In this document: positions 22,540 to 33,623 of the stretch, one piece after another
How positions within the stretch are numbered: the first letter of the stretch is position 1
How the letters are laid out: each line of letters starts with the position of its first letter
Source: Siphonodentalium dalli
Lineage: Eukaryota; Mollusca; Scaphopoda; Gadilida; Siphonodentaliidae
Length of the DNA stretch: 64,000 bases
Assembly: GCA_032622095.1 (NCBI GenBank)
Contig: CP136062.1
Span: 137,536,351-137,600,350, forward strand
Reading direction: 5' to 3'
The notes under the pieces: model-generated
What the model saw: only the letters and a program-made list of their open reading frames with translations
Database searches by the model: none
What the model was told of the DNA's origin: nothing
Translations under genes and position numbers: made by a program

Positions 22540-23402
22540 TTTTATTATTTTTTGGGGAATTATGGCCCTGGCTCCACAACTATTTGACACAGTGACCCCA
22601 TTTGAACAAATCTGAACCCCAGTCATTCAATGACCCCACATACCAAATATAAACTAAATCGGCTTAATGGTTATTGACAAGAAGTCGTTATAAGAATTAC
22701 CAAGGAGGAATATAGTTATGGCCCTGGTTTCGCAACTGTTTGACACAGTGACCTCATTTGAACAAATATTAATGACAGTCACCTAGGGAACATCCACCCC
22801 AAATATGTTCAAAATGCAAAAATGTAATTTTTTGGTTTTTAGAGTTATGTCCCTGGCTCTGCCCCTAATTGACACAGAGACCCAATTTGAACAAATCTGA
22901 TTCCCAGTCACCCAAGGTCCCTCAGTACCAAATATAAGCTAATTCGGCCCAATATTTTTGTAGAAGAAGTCATTGTAAGAATTACTATGAGTTATGGCCC
23001 TGGTTTCTCAACTAATTGACCGGGTGACCTCATTTGAACAAATCTGAACACCAGTCACCCAAGGACCCTCCATACCAAATATTAGCTAAATCGGCACAAT
23101 GGTTATGGACAAGAAGTTGTTGTAAGAATTACTGTGGAGGAATAGAATTATGGCCCTGGTTTCGCAACTATTTGACCCAGTGACCTCATTTGAACAAATC
23201 TGAATGAGAGTCACCTAGGGAACATCCACACCAAATATGAACCAATTTGGTATGATGGTTTCAGAGGAGAAGATGTTTAAAAAAAAAGAGTTGACAGTCG
23301 GACAGACAGACGGACGGACGGACAGACGGACGGACGGACGGACGGACGACGGACGAGGAGTGATGACTATAGCTCCACCGGAGACTTCGTCTCAGGTGAG
23401 CT
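22540..23402 (+). repeat. pearl-like tandem repeat with GGACGGAC tail
   Basis: About five degenerate units of roughly 165 bp share 'atggccctgg', 'tttgacacagtgaccccatt' and 'gaacaaatctgaac'. They are followed by (GACG)n at 23298-23356 and 'tgatgactatagctccaccg...gtctcaggtgagctaaaaa'. Tandem core plus GGAC microsatellite plus conserved tail is the layout of bivalve pearl-type/HINE elements. The class is inferred. Confidence 0.6.
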
Positions 23403-23473
23403 AAAAACAGAGATCTTGTCTGATCTACGATCTCACCTTCTCAACTCGATGTGATATGGAGACCCAAATCTGT

Positions 23474-24993
23474 TAAAGGGACTAAAGGCCTTCGAAGTGG
23501 GTTCATGTGAAATAACATAAAAGTCTATAAAACAACTAACAAGTACATGAAAAAATAGATTGACTTTGTTCTTATTTTTATTAATAATAACTCCAATAAT
23601 GAGATTTTACATGTCAAAATCATTGTTTATGTAAATACCAATAAAAGTCCAATTAGTCCAACAATATACCAAAGTTTAAAGGTACGGTTGGTCTTGGCGG
23701 TGGGTATCCTGTGAAAATATTTCCACCCGTCAAAAAACGCCACAAACAGAAAGAACAACAAAATGTAGACAGACTTTGTCCGTATACAAATAAGAAATAT
23801 CGCATAAACAGTATGTTATTGTCATATTTTTGACCATTGTTATGTTAACAAAAGCATAAAAAGTTACTTTTCTGGTGTTTGTTTATATTATGATGGTAAA
23901 CATAAAGAGCGTTCTTTGTGGGTGAATTCCTGATATGGAACGAATAAAGAGCGTTTATGCCATTTGTGTGTGATTAGCCAGCAGCATTGTGTTGTCTTCT
24001 GTAACACAATCAGGCTCTTGCTTAGGTAAAATATAGTAAATATTTATGATAACATGCTGTTTACGCGATGGTCATGATATATATGAACGAAACTGTATGC
24101 GTTTTAATGTTTTTCTGTTTACGGTGATTGGAACAAATATGAATATTTTCGACAACTAAGGCCTCACGTGCCTTTAATCAAAACTTGATGGTAAACATTT
24201 GAAAAGGTCATAGCATCGAAAAATATTCTGAAAATCATATTCAGACTAAAACATTTGAACTTACTACATGCTTAGGAATGTTTGTTGATAAATCACTGTA
24301 ACAGTTTTGTTTGCATAAAATGGTTTCAACATGGGAAATTATAAGAATAAATTTGATCTATTTATCCATGTTCTACATGGTAATTAATGGTGATGTTTTA
24401 CAGATTTTTATATCCTATCTCCCCACTCATAACATATGCCCTGGATATCACTAATGGGCTAATTAAATGAAGACTAAGGCATATTTGCGAAATGGCAATT
24501 ATTTTATTTTCGAATTACCAAACAAAATATTTATAACCAAATACTGTCAAAAAATTAACGGTTTGTGGCGCGACCCCCATGTAAACCATAGCTGAAATGG
24601 GTGTACTATGTCACACACAGATACAAACATGGCCTGCTCCTGGCAGTTTCATACCAAGCTAATTCATTAGTCACTAGAGAGTGGTGGACCAGATGACAAA
24701 AATTAAGGGGGTGGGATGGCGGGGAAAATTAATTGTGACCTGCTGTCACAGCAAAATTTGTTAGAATGAATAGCAGGGTTTCGGCAATGCTTCAATGAGG
24801 ACAATTAATCAAGTGAGCTACCCCCTCCTCATGCCATTCACTCGACCCAGAAATTACTAACACAACTGACCCCGATTGAAGGCCGATGAAATTAATGTTG
24901 ACTGTCGATAAAAAATCTTTTCCTTTGTAAAATTTATTTTATATTTTTTGCATATTTACCCACTGTGAGTGCCTTGGGTGCCTTTAACTGTAG
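23474..24993. mobile_element. 1.5-kb element with TTAAAGG(G/C)AC termini
   Basis: The left end is 'ttaaagggactaaaggcctt' with 'gtgggttcatgtgaaat'. The right end in reverse complement is 'ttaaaggcacccaaggcact', then 'cagtgggtaaatatg'. The imperfect terminal repeats extend about 45 bp. A 0.5-kb TTAA element is nested at 23676-24177. The right end lies just beyond the stop codon of the EF-hand gene. Confidence 0.55.
23676..24177 (+). mobile_element. 0.5-kb TTAA MITE, copy 1
   Basis: TTAA (23676) then 'aggtacggttggtcttggcg', ending 'actaaggcctcacgtgcctttaa'. It is flanked by TTAA on both sides. It aligns along its full length, in reverse complement, with 26310-26806. It is non-coding, with short imperfect TIRs (AGG-YACG). 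Confidence 0.8.
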
Positions 24994-25019
24994 TGATAAT
25001 ATGTACGTTACAGTAGGGG

Positions 25020-25371
25020 TCATAAAATTTTATTGTTCTTGTTATCACTAAAGTAGTGATCACACAACAGAAGAGGACACTCGTTATATTCCGTTGTGTA
25101 ATCGTAATACAGTGTACATGTTTCTGGACTTTCATGGGATCCACCCTCCAAATCGCACTCTTCTAAAGTGCTATCGAGTGGTAGGAGAGCATCGATTGAT
25201 CGCGATCTATCTCGGAATATCGACAGCTTTGACGTAACGGCTCCAGTCTGTTTCATTATGACATCGATGAGTCCTAACACTGGAATGTGAGTGTGTATGA
25301 GTATGCTGAAATGACCAGGATGTTTGTGGAATCCTTCAAACGGCAGCAACTTCATATCTAACATTAAGTAT
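25020..25371 (-). CDS. EF-hand gene, exon 6 (terminal, UBL-like domain)
   Basis: The acceptor is 'ttcttttttcttcttcag' with AG at 25373-25372. The exon supplies the last base of a split codon (phase 2), then YLMLDMKLLPFEGFHKHPGH, and stops at TGA (25022-25020). It encodes residues 208-323. The pattern of strand-like hydrophobics (FSILIHTHIPVLGLIDVI), a TG turn and a following KLSIF strand resembles a ubiquitin-like fold; this is an inference from the pattern only. The last 15 or so residues are low-complexity (SDNKNNKIL). An AATAAA overlaps the end of the frame, and further AATAAA-like strings lie downstream inside a transposon end. Confidence 0.8.
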
Positions 25372-25544
25372 CTGAAGAAGAAAAAAGAATCAAATATTAG
25401 GTAAAAAAATTTATGGATTTTCCAATGTTCATGCCGGAGAACGTTATTCATCCTAATGACTGTTCTGAGAGCTATGGTGAATAATTGATTAATATTTATT
25501 CTAGATAGGCTTCTGAAGTTACTTATATTTAGTACAATGTAATT

Positions 25545-25650
25545 ATAAATAGAGGATCTCTAATGAGTTGCAATTCTATACAAAATTGCTAGACTCGAAT
25601 CAAATTTAGTGGACAAGGTTATTAAAATTTGTATAGAATTGCGACAAATT
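25545..25650. repeat. small inverted repeat in intron 5
   Basis: 'gcaattctatacaaaatt' (25570) and its reverse complement 'aatttgtatagaattgc' (25626) are separated by about 40 bp. It is possibly a tiny MITE, with no further support. Confidence 0.6.
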
Positions 25651-25846
25651 TGATATCCATTTTATCACATAATCACATTTTAGTAAGGAAAAACGATCTC
25701 GAAACAGCTGGGTTTAAAAACAATTAATATTGATTTCCTTATCACAACCAAAGTGTAAGTAAAGACACCTTCAAGAAAAAATATGTTGACAAAATTGTTC
25801 AACTACTCTTATCACCAATGTTTATCTCACAGTCAACACTAAATAA

Positions 25847-27230
25847 CAGTGTTCACGCTGGCCCAGAAATTCCTTTAGCCATTATTTTAGCCAAATGCCA
25901 ATTTTATTTAGCCACTTTGAATTAACTTTAGCCACTTGTTTGGGAAAAAAAATTGAGACAAATAGAACGTATATATTACATTTTATTGACAAAAGAAAAC
26001 AATAACAATGTAATATGAGCAATAACATCCTCCCAAGCGATTTCACATACAATGTAAGTTTTTAGAACATCGCAAATAAAACCAAATTGCGGTTTATTAA
26101 CATATAGCGAAAATATGCAATACGATATCTGAACGCAACTTGAAGTTTTATTTATTCGCGAGTTTGTGCATAGTTTTATCTATGCCTATCTGGTGCATAT
26201 TTGTTCAATTCGCGGGAAAAATAGTAACTATACCCGAGTGACTACGCAATTAGGATAATTTTAATCGCAGCTAGTTGGACAGATCGATCGGTTTTGTAAA
26301 AAGTTGGAATTAAAGGCACGTGCGGCCTTAATTGTTGAAAATATTCATATTTGTTCCAAACACCGTAAACAGAAAAACATTAAAACGCATACAGTTCCAT
26401 TCATATATACCATGACCATCGCATAAACAGCATGTTATCATAAAGACCTACTATATTTTACCTAAGCAAGAGCCTGATTGTGTTACAGAAGACAGCACAA
26501 TGCTACTGACTAATCACACACAAATGACATAAACGCTCTTTATTAGTTCCATATCAGGTATTCACCAACAAAGAACGCTCTTTATGTTTACCATCATAAT
26601 ATAAACAAACACCAGAAACTTTTTATGCCTTTTTTTACATAACAATGGTCAAACATATGACCATAACATACTGTTTATGCGATATTTCTTATTTGTATAC
26701 GGACATAGTCTATCTACATTTTGATGTTCTTTCTGTTTGTGGCGGTTTTTGACGGGTGGAGATATTTTCACAGGATACCCACCGCCAAGGCCAACCGTGT
26801 CTTTAATATGGATCAAACTGCAAATGCAACAAATTCATTTTGGAAACTTGACTCTCAACAAAAACCTAAAGTGATTAAGCATCTTTCCCTGATGCCCACT
26901 CAAAAGTTGCGTTTATTACAACACAAAGCGTCTGCCATTGACCATGCATGAAATCAACACCAATGTACACCTGATTACTAATTTCTCCAAGCACATCGGA
27001 TCGTGTAACATACACGAGGTGTCAACGCTTTTGTTCTACGGATGTCAGCTGCACGTGATGTTATTAGACCGATGACTGCTGGTGTGTTTATAATCGCCAC
27101 CATGTCCAGATGGACAAATTTGAGAGAAAATTAATTTAGCCATTTTTTTCGCCATTTGGTCATTTTTTTCCTGCCACTTACAATTTATTATCGCCAATGG
27201 CTAAAATGACTACTGCCAGCGTGAACACTG
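25847..27230. mobile_element. hAT-like non-autonomous element with nested MITE
   Basis: Terminal inverted repeats CAGTGTTCACGCTGGC (25847) and its reverse complement ending at 27230 are perfect over 16 bp. CAGTG ends are typical of hAT elements. The flanks TAAATAA(C) and TTAATAA(C) could be a target duplication with one mismatch. The interior has 'tttagccat' motifs near both ends and a short frame (MDQTANATNSFW...) without a known domain. The nested TTAA MITE occupies 26310-26806. Confidence 0.6.
26310..26806 (-). mobile_element. 0.5-kb TTAA MITE, copy 2 (inverted relative to copy 1)
   Basis: TTAA (26310-26313) plus 'aggcacgtgcggccttaatt', ending 'ggccaaccgtgtctttaa' (TTAA 26803-26806). It is the reverse complement of 23676-24177 at high similarity. 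The two copies face each other across exon 6. Confidence 0.8.
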
Positions 27231-27550
27231 TTAATAACCCAACACAAATGGTATATCATAATTATATTCTAGTTAAAATAATAATATATTTCCCGCATTG
27301 ACATCAACATCATTGCGCTAAGCTCTTACGTCATTGGGCATGCCGATAATACACATGTATCTTACTAAAAAAATATGAGGCCGGGTTAGGGGCTAATTAT
27401 GTGATAAAGATAAATGTTAATGCCAGTCTTGTTTACATTCATTTACGGATGAGGCATGTAAATATGACTCGGAGATCAAGAGGAAATGTTACCACATAAA
27501 TACTGTATATATATTCACAGGGGACACTTGAATGGAATAAATTGTGTAAT
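27231..27550. other. no recognisable feature
   Basis: Intronic AT-rich sequence without an identifiable repeat or frame. Confidence 0.4.
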
Positions 27551-27552
27551 TA

Positions 27553-27979
27553 ATTAATGATGGGAGCTGCGCTGGTGCAGCGTTAACCCTTTGAACCCGA
27601 GCGGCCGGAAAACTGGCCGCAGCGTGAACCTCCAAATACCCCAGCGGCCGGTATACCGTGAGGGATCTATGGCACCACTTAAACAGAACCCACACATTGT
27701 GCCTAAACAAAGTCTACAATAAATCAAAAATAACACTGGGAGCCCAGGGTCATGGTGTCAATCGTTGTGGGGAGCCAGGGTTCAAAGGGTTAAATATCTT
27801 GTGCCAGTACATTCTCTTATATATGCGAGTCTCCCATAGGGACCCTCGCATATATAAGAGAATAAACTGGCTTACAAAGTACGTAAAGGTAAATATTGTT
27901 AGGTCAATGCATTCTCTTATATATGCAAGCCACAGGGTTTTCGCAAAATTTCAAGAAGCTCCAGTCATGGAAGGGTTAA
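27553..27979 (-). mobile_element. TTAA element, family A, carrying a nested TTAA element
   Basis: The left end is 'gatgggagctgcgctggtgc' and the right end is 'agtcatggaagggttaa' (TTAA 27976-27979). It holds two hairpin modules (27802-27872 complete, 27905-27930 half). A second element sits at 27583-27793, exactly where other copies have GCAGCATTAAA. Confidence 0.75.
27583..27793. mobile_element. TTAA element, family D (CCCTTTGAACCC ends)
   Basis: TTAA (27583-27586) plus 'ccctttgaacccgagcgg', ending 'gccagggttcaaagggttaa' (TTAA 27790-27793). The terminal repeat is about 12 bp. It is 207 bp from the first TTAA to the start of the second, GC-richer than its surroundings and contains 'gcggccgg' twice. 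Its host is a family A element, which supplies the empty site. Confidence 0.85.
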
Positions 27980-28362
27980 TCATATATAAGTTTTGGCCGA
28001 AAACACAAATGCAGCAATTGACATTAAAATAAAATGAGATGAGTTAATCATGGCCTTATCTGCACAAAGAGTAGTTATTATGAATTTTTGTCTACATAAA
28101 GACCTTACACATGGTGTGCGGTGCGTATGATCAGTGTAAATTATGTAATACCACCAAATTAGAACACATAGTGTGCAATGAGAGCTTGTAGACAGAAAAC
28201 AAACCACTGAGAATGTGTGATTAGATACCTGGCAGACACGTCACCAATGAATTGCATCATTAGCATGCAAATGATAAAGTGATTTGGTGATTTGCATTTA
28301 TATAAAATGATCAAGCTACAAGAAGGAGCATTTCATATAGTAAACATCATCAATTAAACAAT
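27980..28362. other. no recognisable feature
   Basis: Intronic sequence; nothing that I can support. Confidence 0.4.
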
Positions 28363-28595
28363 TTAACCCTTTCATGGCGGGAGCTGCGCTGGTGCAGCAT
28401 TAAAGATTATGTGCCAAAGAATATTCTCTTATATGCGAATTTCCCATTGGGAGCCTCACCTATATAAGAGAATGCATGTCTTGCAAGTTCAAGGTTCATA
28501 TTGTTAGGCCAATATGTTTTTTTTATTGGCGCCTGGTTCTTTTCATTTAAAAAAAAAAATTCTGACAAGTCAAAGGAAAACAGTTTAGTCATATG
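28363..28595 (+). mobile_element. TTAA element, family A (partial)
   Basis: TTAA (28363-28366) plus 'ccctttcatggcgggagctg', with a hairpin module at 28412-28478 (CTCCC/GGGAG type, imperfect). The right half is degraded and ends before the next element's TTAA. Confidence 0.65.
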
Positions 28596-28737
28596 TTAAC
28601 CCTTTCATGGCGAGAGTTGTGCTGATGCAGCATTAAAAATCCTGTGACTGGCTTATGGGAGACTCACAAATATCAGAGAATGTATTGGGTCAGGGTTTTC
28701 GCAAAATTTCAGGAAGCTCCAGTCATGGAAGGGTTAA
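28596..28737 (+). mobile_element. TTAA element, family A (short, complete ends)
   Basis: Both TTAA sites (28596-28599, 28734-28737) and both termini ('ccctttcatggcgagag', 'ccagtcatggaaggg') are present. The paired hairpins have collapsed into one decayed stem. Confidence 0.75.
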
Positions 28738-28776
28738 CACGATCAAGGAAAGTTCAGTATTTTTATTGAAGAACTA

Positions 28777-28989
28777 CAGTAATGCTCTAATTAATCGACC
28801 TCTTAACCACAGCAGAATTATGGGTAACTTTTCAGGATTTAGTGGAAAATATGGCTTGTTGCCATTCATCGGAAAGCTCTCGCCGAGAGCTTTCCGATGA
28901 ATAGCAACATGCCATATTTCCAACTAAATCCTGAAAAGTTACCCATAATTCTGCTGTGGTTAAGAGGTCGATTAATTAGAGCATTACTG
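28777..28989. mobile_element. palindromic TA-flanked MITE (pogo/Tc1-like ends)
   Basis: It begins CAGTAATGCTCTAATTAATC after TA and ends with its reverse complement before TA. The whole 213 bp is one near-perfect palindrome, with arms through 'gggtaacttttcaggattta' to a short loop 'ctctcgccgagag'. TA target and CAGT ends fit Tc1/mariner, and the 'taattaatcgactc' subterminal resembles pogo/Tigger MITEs. Arm mismatches are few. Confidence 0.85.
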
Positions 28990-29164
28990 TAATTCAAATC
29001 AAACAGGAACTATGAGATTTTAAACAATAGATAATTATAATTGGCGAATTACAATGTAATTTCGCAAAAATCTACAGAATTTGCTGAAGATGCAGACTTT
29101 GCATTTGACTGATAGTCATGCAATTTATATACCTATTTTCATCCCTGGAACTGAATAAGAATAA

Positions 29165-29290
29165 AACAAGACAGTCAATGACTTTGGGGTGCTCACCTGA
29201 CTCTAAAGACAGAGAAGACTGGGACTCTGAAGAGTACAATAGTCACTACTTGTCAAATCACTTTAAAAGAAGTAGTTAAAAGCAGGGATA
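29165..29290 (+). repeat. dispersed repeat shared with 20055
   Basis: 'acaagacagtcaatgact' to 'aatcactttaaaagaagtag' matches 20060-20175. Confidence 0.7.
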
Positions 29291-29305
29291 TACATGTAGT
29301 TAGAG

Positions 29306-29472
29306 GGTCTTCTTTGACAGGCAGAGGGTATTAAACTTGAAATTTTCAACTGCAAACCCCTGACTTATAGCCAGTCGACTCCCAACTGGTCTTCTTTGAC
29401 AGGCAGAGGGTATTAAACTTGAAATTTCCAACTGCAAACCCCTGACTTATAGCCAGTCGACTCCCAACTGGA
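29306..29472 (+). repeat. 83-bp tandem duplication
   Basis: 'ggtcttctttgacaggcaga' begins at 29306 and again at 29389, and the copies differ at about one base. It is a recent local duplication in intron 5. Confidence 0.9.
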
Positions 29473-29585
29473 CCAAACTATATATTTTATAACTGGTACT
29501 TCAAACTCTCCCTCAGTTAGAAATATTCTGAATGTAGCCATTTGATGGTCTAATAGTAAAAGTTTCCCCAATCTATAAGATTTCA

Positions 29586-29939
29586 TTAACCCTTTACCCA
29601 ACAAAACGGCCGAAACTGGCCAAATAAAGCTTCAACAGCCTAACATATCTTCGGTCTGTCTCAATAGAACCATACAAATATGGATTTCATTGGAACCGGC
29701 TCCTTGACCACATTGTGATAGTTACAGTTAGCCCTGTGCCAATGCATTCTCTTATATATGCGAGTCGACCATAGGTCGCCTCGCATAGATAAGAGAATGC
29801 ATTGGCCTAAAAAAAATCTTTTTTTAACACTTTTTACCATTTTTTCTTACATTCTTTAACAATTTTAAATTTTTTAATGTGTTAAGCATATATAAGAGAA
29901 TGCATTGGCACAGGGCCGTTCTGTTGGGTAAAGGGTTAA
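29586..29939 (-). mobile_element. TTAA element, family B (CCCTTTACCCAACA ends)
   Basis: TTAA (29586-29589) plus 'ccctttacccaacaaaacgg', ending 'cgttctgttgggtaaagggttaa' (29936-29939). It has a hairpin module at 29742-29806 (CGACC/GGTCG type) and a half module near 29886-29912. It ends 14 bp from exon 5 of the EF-hand gene. Copies in the other orientation lie at 41209 and 43893. Confidence 0.85.
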
Positions 29940-29953
29940 GAAAGATAACTCAC

Positions 29954-30082
29954 TCTGGGTTCTTCTCATGATAGGGTTCACCGACACCGAGTTTGCACAC
30001 TTTACAATGAGGAATGTTCCGCTCTGTAACCATCAGCATGGATTCGTCATACTCTGTCTCTTTCTCTAACTCTATTAACTCC
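29954..30082 (-). CDS. EF-hand gene, exon 5
   Basis: The acceptor is 'tctgactttgattgcag' and the donor is 'aacccaga|gtgagt'. It encodes residues 164/165-206 plus two bases: ELIELEKETEYDESMLMVTE, then RNIPHCKVCKLGVGEPYHEK. The first half is acidic and probably helical; the second half has C190-x2-C193 and could be a small loop or half of a metal site. The phase (2 in, 2 out) fits both neighbours. A TTAA element ends only 14 bp downstream of the donor. Confidence 0.8.
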
Positions 30083-30206
30083 CTGCAATCAAAGTCAGAA
30101 TGAGAATGGGTAGGATAGGATAGTTTAATTATACACCTTACACCCCTCTCTTCTGTACAGATAAAGCCCATCAGATAAACCATGCCTCTATCCATCTACT
30201 GGATGG

Positions 30207-30436
30207 TTAACCCTTTGAGTGCCAGGGGCCGATCTCATCGGCCCTAAACCTACAAAATAAGTCTGTTAAAGAATATAAGAATAAATTATTAAAATTGTAA
30301 AAAATAAAAATTGTTAGGCCAATGCATTCTCTTATATATGCGAGGCGACCTATGGTCGACTCGCATATATAAGAGAATGCATTGGCACAGGGTATATGGG
30401 TTGATACAAAAATCGACCTGGCACTCAAAGGGTTAA
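30207..30436 (+). mobile_element. TTAA element, family C (CCCTTTGAGTGCCAGG ends)
   Basis: TTAA (30207-30210) plus 'ccctttgagtgccagg', ending 'cctggcactcaaagggttaa' (30433-30436). The hairpin module is at 30319-30385. The segment 'cagggtatatgggttgatac' next to the module is shared with 12740 and 14265. Confidence 0.85.
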
Positions 30437-31000
30437 AGACATATTATAGACTTGTTCATGTGCATAGAACTGATAAGTTGGTATTCAGGTGTTATGCCAA
30501 CTGGAGGAATGTAGCATTCTAATAGCATCACCGAAAATCTCAAAGAAATCGACCTTAACACTTCATAGAAAACATCGTCCAAACAATAGCTCAATTGTAA
30601 GTATTTACTTCTCTATTCGGGACGCAATTATCAGCGATAAACTAAGGAAAATTATTTCGCCATCGAAAGTCACTGCGTGTAATGAATATATAAGGTGTGT
30701 GTAAAAGTTGTCAATTTGGATATAATATTTGTAAAAAAAATAACTAACTTTGAGCAAGAGTATTCTCTATTTCTGTTTGATCATCCTACTGGAGTGTTTC
30801 ACATCACTTTAAAGCATCCTCTATTAGATGGAAGTTGGGGAAGTTGACCTCCAACTCTTCGAAAATGGTGTCACTGAGTGGGTCATAACGTCATCAAGCA
30901 TCATTAAGTAGCATTCAGACAAATCCTTTGTGTTAGTCCGTACATTGCATTGACACGATCCTTTGTCTGCATTAAGTCGGTTCAAACAAATGCGACATAC
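30437..31000. other. intron 4; possible Helitron 3' remnant
   Basis: Near 30745-30825, 'actttgagcaagagtattct' and 'tttcacatcactttaaa' match the sequence just before the 3' hairpin of the 3,259-9,194 Helitrons, but the hairpin and CTAG are absent. Nothing else is recognised. Confidence 0.4.
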
Positions 31001-31004
31001 GTTA

Positions 31005-31242
31005 CAGTAATGCTCTAATTAATAGACTCTTTAGAAAGAAGTTAATTGCTAACATTTACCGTTCAGGCACACACAACACCAAATACAGAAATGCTCTAAT
31101 TAATCGACTCCTTAACCACAGCAGAATTATGGGTAACTTTTCAGGATTTAGTCGGAAATATAGCTTGTTGCCATTCATCGCTCTCGCCTATTCCGATGAA
31201 TGGCAATAAGCCATATTTCCTATATTAATTAGAGCATTACTG
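31005..31242. mobile_element. palindromic TA-flanked MITE, rearranged
   Basis: A 5' fragment (31005-31036) is followed by a second, internally deleted palindrome (31086-31242) of the same family as 28777. The right arm lacks most of the 'tttagtcgg' to 'gactcc' stretch. Confidence 0.75.
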
Positions 31243-31590
31243 TAACAGTTGATTTTACTTCACTTCGAAGACCGTCGCCATCTTTTATCGATTGAAAACA
31301 AGAAACATCCTGACACCCACCGTATAAGTTATGCCTTATGTTGCATTGAAAATAGAACCTCTCTATTGCATGCATTAATGGATACAACATACATGATGCC
31401 TTACAGCTGTCTGAACGCCTTAGTGTTATTGTCTGTAACCCAATGTCAACACAACGGATTCGTCTGAATTAACTTTATGTACGTGCCCTACACTGGCTTC
31501 CGTTGCTAGCAAAAGTGTCCTTAGAAACATCAACATCCACAAGGAATTTCCATGCAATCAGCTGCCCCTCCTTCCTAAATGATCAAACCT
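31243..31590. other. no recognisable feature
   Basis: A 72-codon frame lies at 31249-31467, without family motifs or splice support. Confidence 0.35.
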
Positions 31591-31591
31591 T

Positions 31592-32540
31592 AAAAAGGGA
31601 CTCAAGGCCTTCGAAGTGGGTTCATGCGAAATAAAAAAACTTGATAAAAGTTTGTAAAACAACTATCATCAACAAGTACATGTTAAAATAGAATGATTTT
31701 GTTCTTATTTTCATTATTAATAAAAGGTCACTGACCATGTTTCCCCCAAAAAGTTGGCTTTTTAGTAAGGATAGCTTATTTTAACTGTGACAAAATTCAT
31801 CGGACCACGACCAAATTCAAACTTGGCCTTTGTCTTCTGAAATTTGACAAGGACAACGACCAAACTCTGGCAAAATGGGCGGACCAAACCAATATTCAAA
31901 ATTGACCTGTATTTGGAACTGATAACCAGACATACCATATTTGGTTCAGATCCGATCACACAAACTATAATTATCATCCAGAAACCTTGAAATGACAAAA
32001 TTCTAAGTCCAAAAGGGACCAAACACCAGTGAAAATGGGCGGACAGAACTCATATTCGAACTTAACCTGTATTTTGAGCTCATAAACTCACATACCTAAT
32101 TTGGTTTTGATCCGATAACCCATATAAAGTTATCATCAGGAATCTAACGAAACGGTTGGATGGACAGATTCGAAAAGGGGCCATAACTCCAAAATGACTC
32201 ATTCCCATTACATGTCAATATTAACATCCATAAAAAATTGCATGATGATCCAACCAAATGTATGACCTGTAGCCCGTGCTAATGAGTTGCATTTTGAAAC
32301 CCAAGATGGCTGCCAGCAGCCATGTTTTTTTTGCTGAATGACACCAAAATGTCTCATTCCCATCTACATGTCAATATAAACAGCCATGACAAATATCATA
32401 ATGATCCGACCAAAGGTACGACCTGTAGCCTGGGCTAATGGAAATTTCTGATGGACGTCTCCATGCATGACACACACACATGCACGACCGATACCAAGCC
32501 ATATACAAGTAAAGTTGAGCTAAAATGGGGGTATAGTTAT
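31592..32540 (+). repeat. tandem-core dispersed repeat (AAGGTCACTGACC family)
   Basis: It starts with a 'gggactcaaggccttcgaag' terminus. It then contains 'aaaggtcactgaccatg' and degenerate units with 'cctgtatttggaactgataa' and 'accaaatttggttcagatcc', shared with 34480-35340. It ends with 'acacatgcacgaccgat' and 'aaagttgagctaaaa', a tail like other bivalve tandem elements. Confidence 0.6.
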
Positions 32541-32724
32541 ATGCACATAATATGCTCACATTTTGATTTCTGTTTGCTTACACTCAGATAAGACCCGAAC
32601 TGTTACGAAGTTGTGAGATCAAATGAGTTCATATTGTTTCAAATTATGTAAACATTGTGATAAAATATATTTTTTACAATAAGTAACTACTTTCAATTGG
32701 CAACTAATAATGTTTTCCATGAAA

Positions 32725-32820
32725 TGAGTCCCCAGTTTATAGCGGAATTTACAAAACGAGTCCAGACCTAATTTACTGGACGAGTTTTGTAAATTCCGCT
32801 ATAAATTGGGGACGAGTTGT
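32725..32820. repeat. palindrome with 40-bp arms
   Basis: 'gtccccagtttatagcggaa' at 32729 pairs with 'ttccgctataaattggggac' at about 32795. The inner arms 'tttacaaaacgagtcca' and its complement are also matched. The loop is about 10 bp. It is MITE-like, with no clear target duplication. Confidence 0.8.
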
Positions 32821-33328
32821 AGATTCTCTTTATTACATGATCCAAAACCTCGACAAAGCATACTTAAATCAACAAATAGGATGCGAAACTAACATCGGCA
32901 TGTGATGACGTGTCACTGAACTATGCGTTGTTTGTCCGCGTAAAGAAATAGTCCCAGATAAATAAAGACTCTTTGGCGTATTTAATAGTGTATATTTAAT
33001 GACATAACTTTTCTTCATTCATCATAGTTTGTTGTAAAAATATTTGAAGCCATAGTAGACGTAGCGTACAGAATGTAAACATACGACAAACCGGAAGTCA
33101 AAGGTCATCTGGCACTATTTCCTGTTATTAAACAAACGTTTAATATCACAATTTATAGAATGGGTTTATTGAAATTTGAATGGAATAAGAGTAGGATCAT
33201 GTAATAAAAAGGTTTACTTTCACAATTGTGAATTATTTTATTACGATCGTTTGGTGATTTTAGATGAGTGACACTTAAAGTCTGTTATAGAAGAGTAAGG
33301 AAACCAAACTTTGACGTAAACCAGTATA
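32821..33328. other. no recognisable feature
   Basis: AT-rich intron 4 sequence; nothing supportable. Confidence 0.4.
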
Positions 33329-33498
33329 CAGTAATGCCCTAAATAATCAACTCCATAACCACAGCAGAATTAAGGGTAACTTTTCAGGATTTATAGGAAA
33401 TATGGCTTGTTGCCAACAAGCCATATTTCCGAATAAATCCTGAAAAGGTACCCATAATTCTGCTGTGGTTAAGGAGTCAATTATTTAGGGCATTGCTG
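33329..33498. mobile_element. palindromic TA-flanked MITE
   Basis: CAGTAATGCCCTAAATAATC after TA, closing with its complement. The central part of the arms is deleted relative to 28777, leaving the tip 'tgttgccaacaagcca'. It is 126 bp upstream (in gene sense, 3') of exon 4. Confidence 0.8.
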
Positions 33499-33623
33499 TA
33501 AGTCTATAATCTACCGTTTTACTAGCTGGTTTACGTCAAATGACACTTGACTTGTTTAAGTGATGACTGATGTCAGAAAAATATTTCGCTGCTGATCTTG
33601 TGAAATCAGTTAAATTTACTTAC

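Noticed and set aside
26721-26951. 76-codon frame partly in a MITE and partly in a hAT-like element
   Set aside because: It crosses an element boundary at 26806, so it cannot be an ancestral gene; the second half has no known motif.
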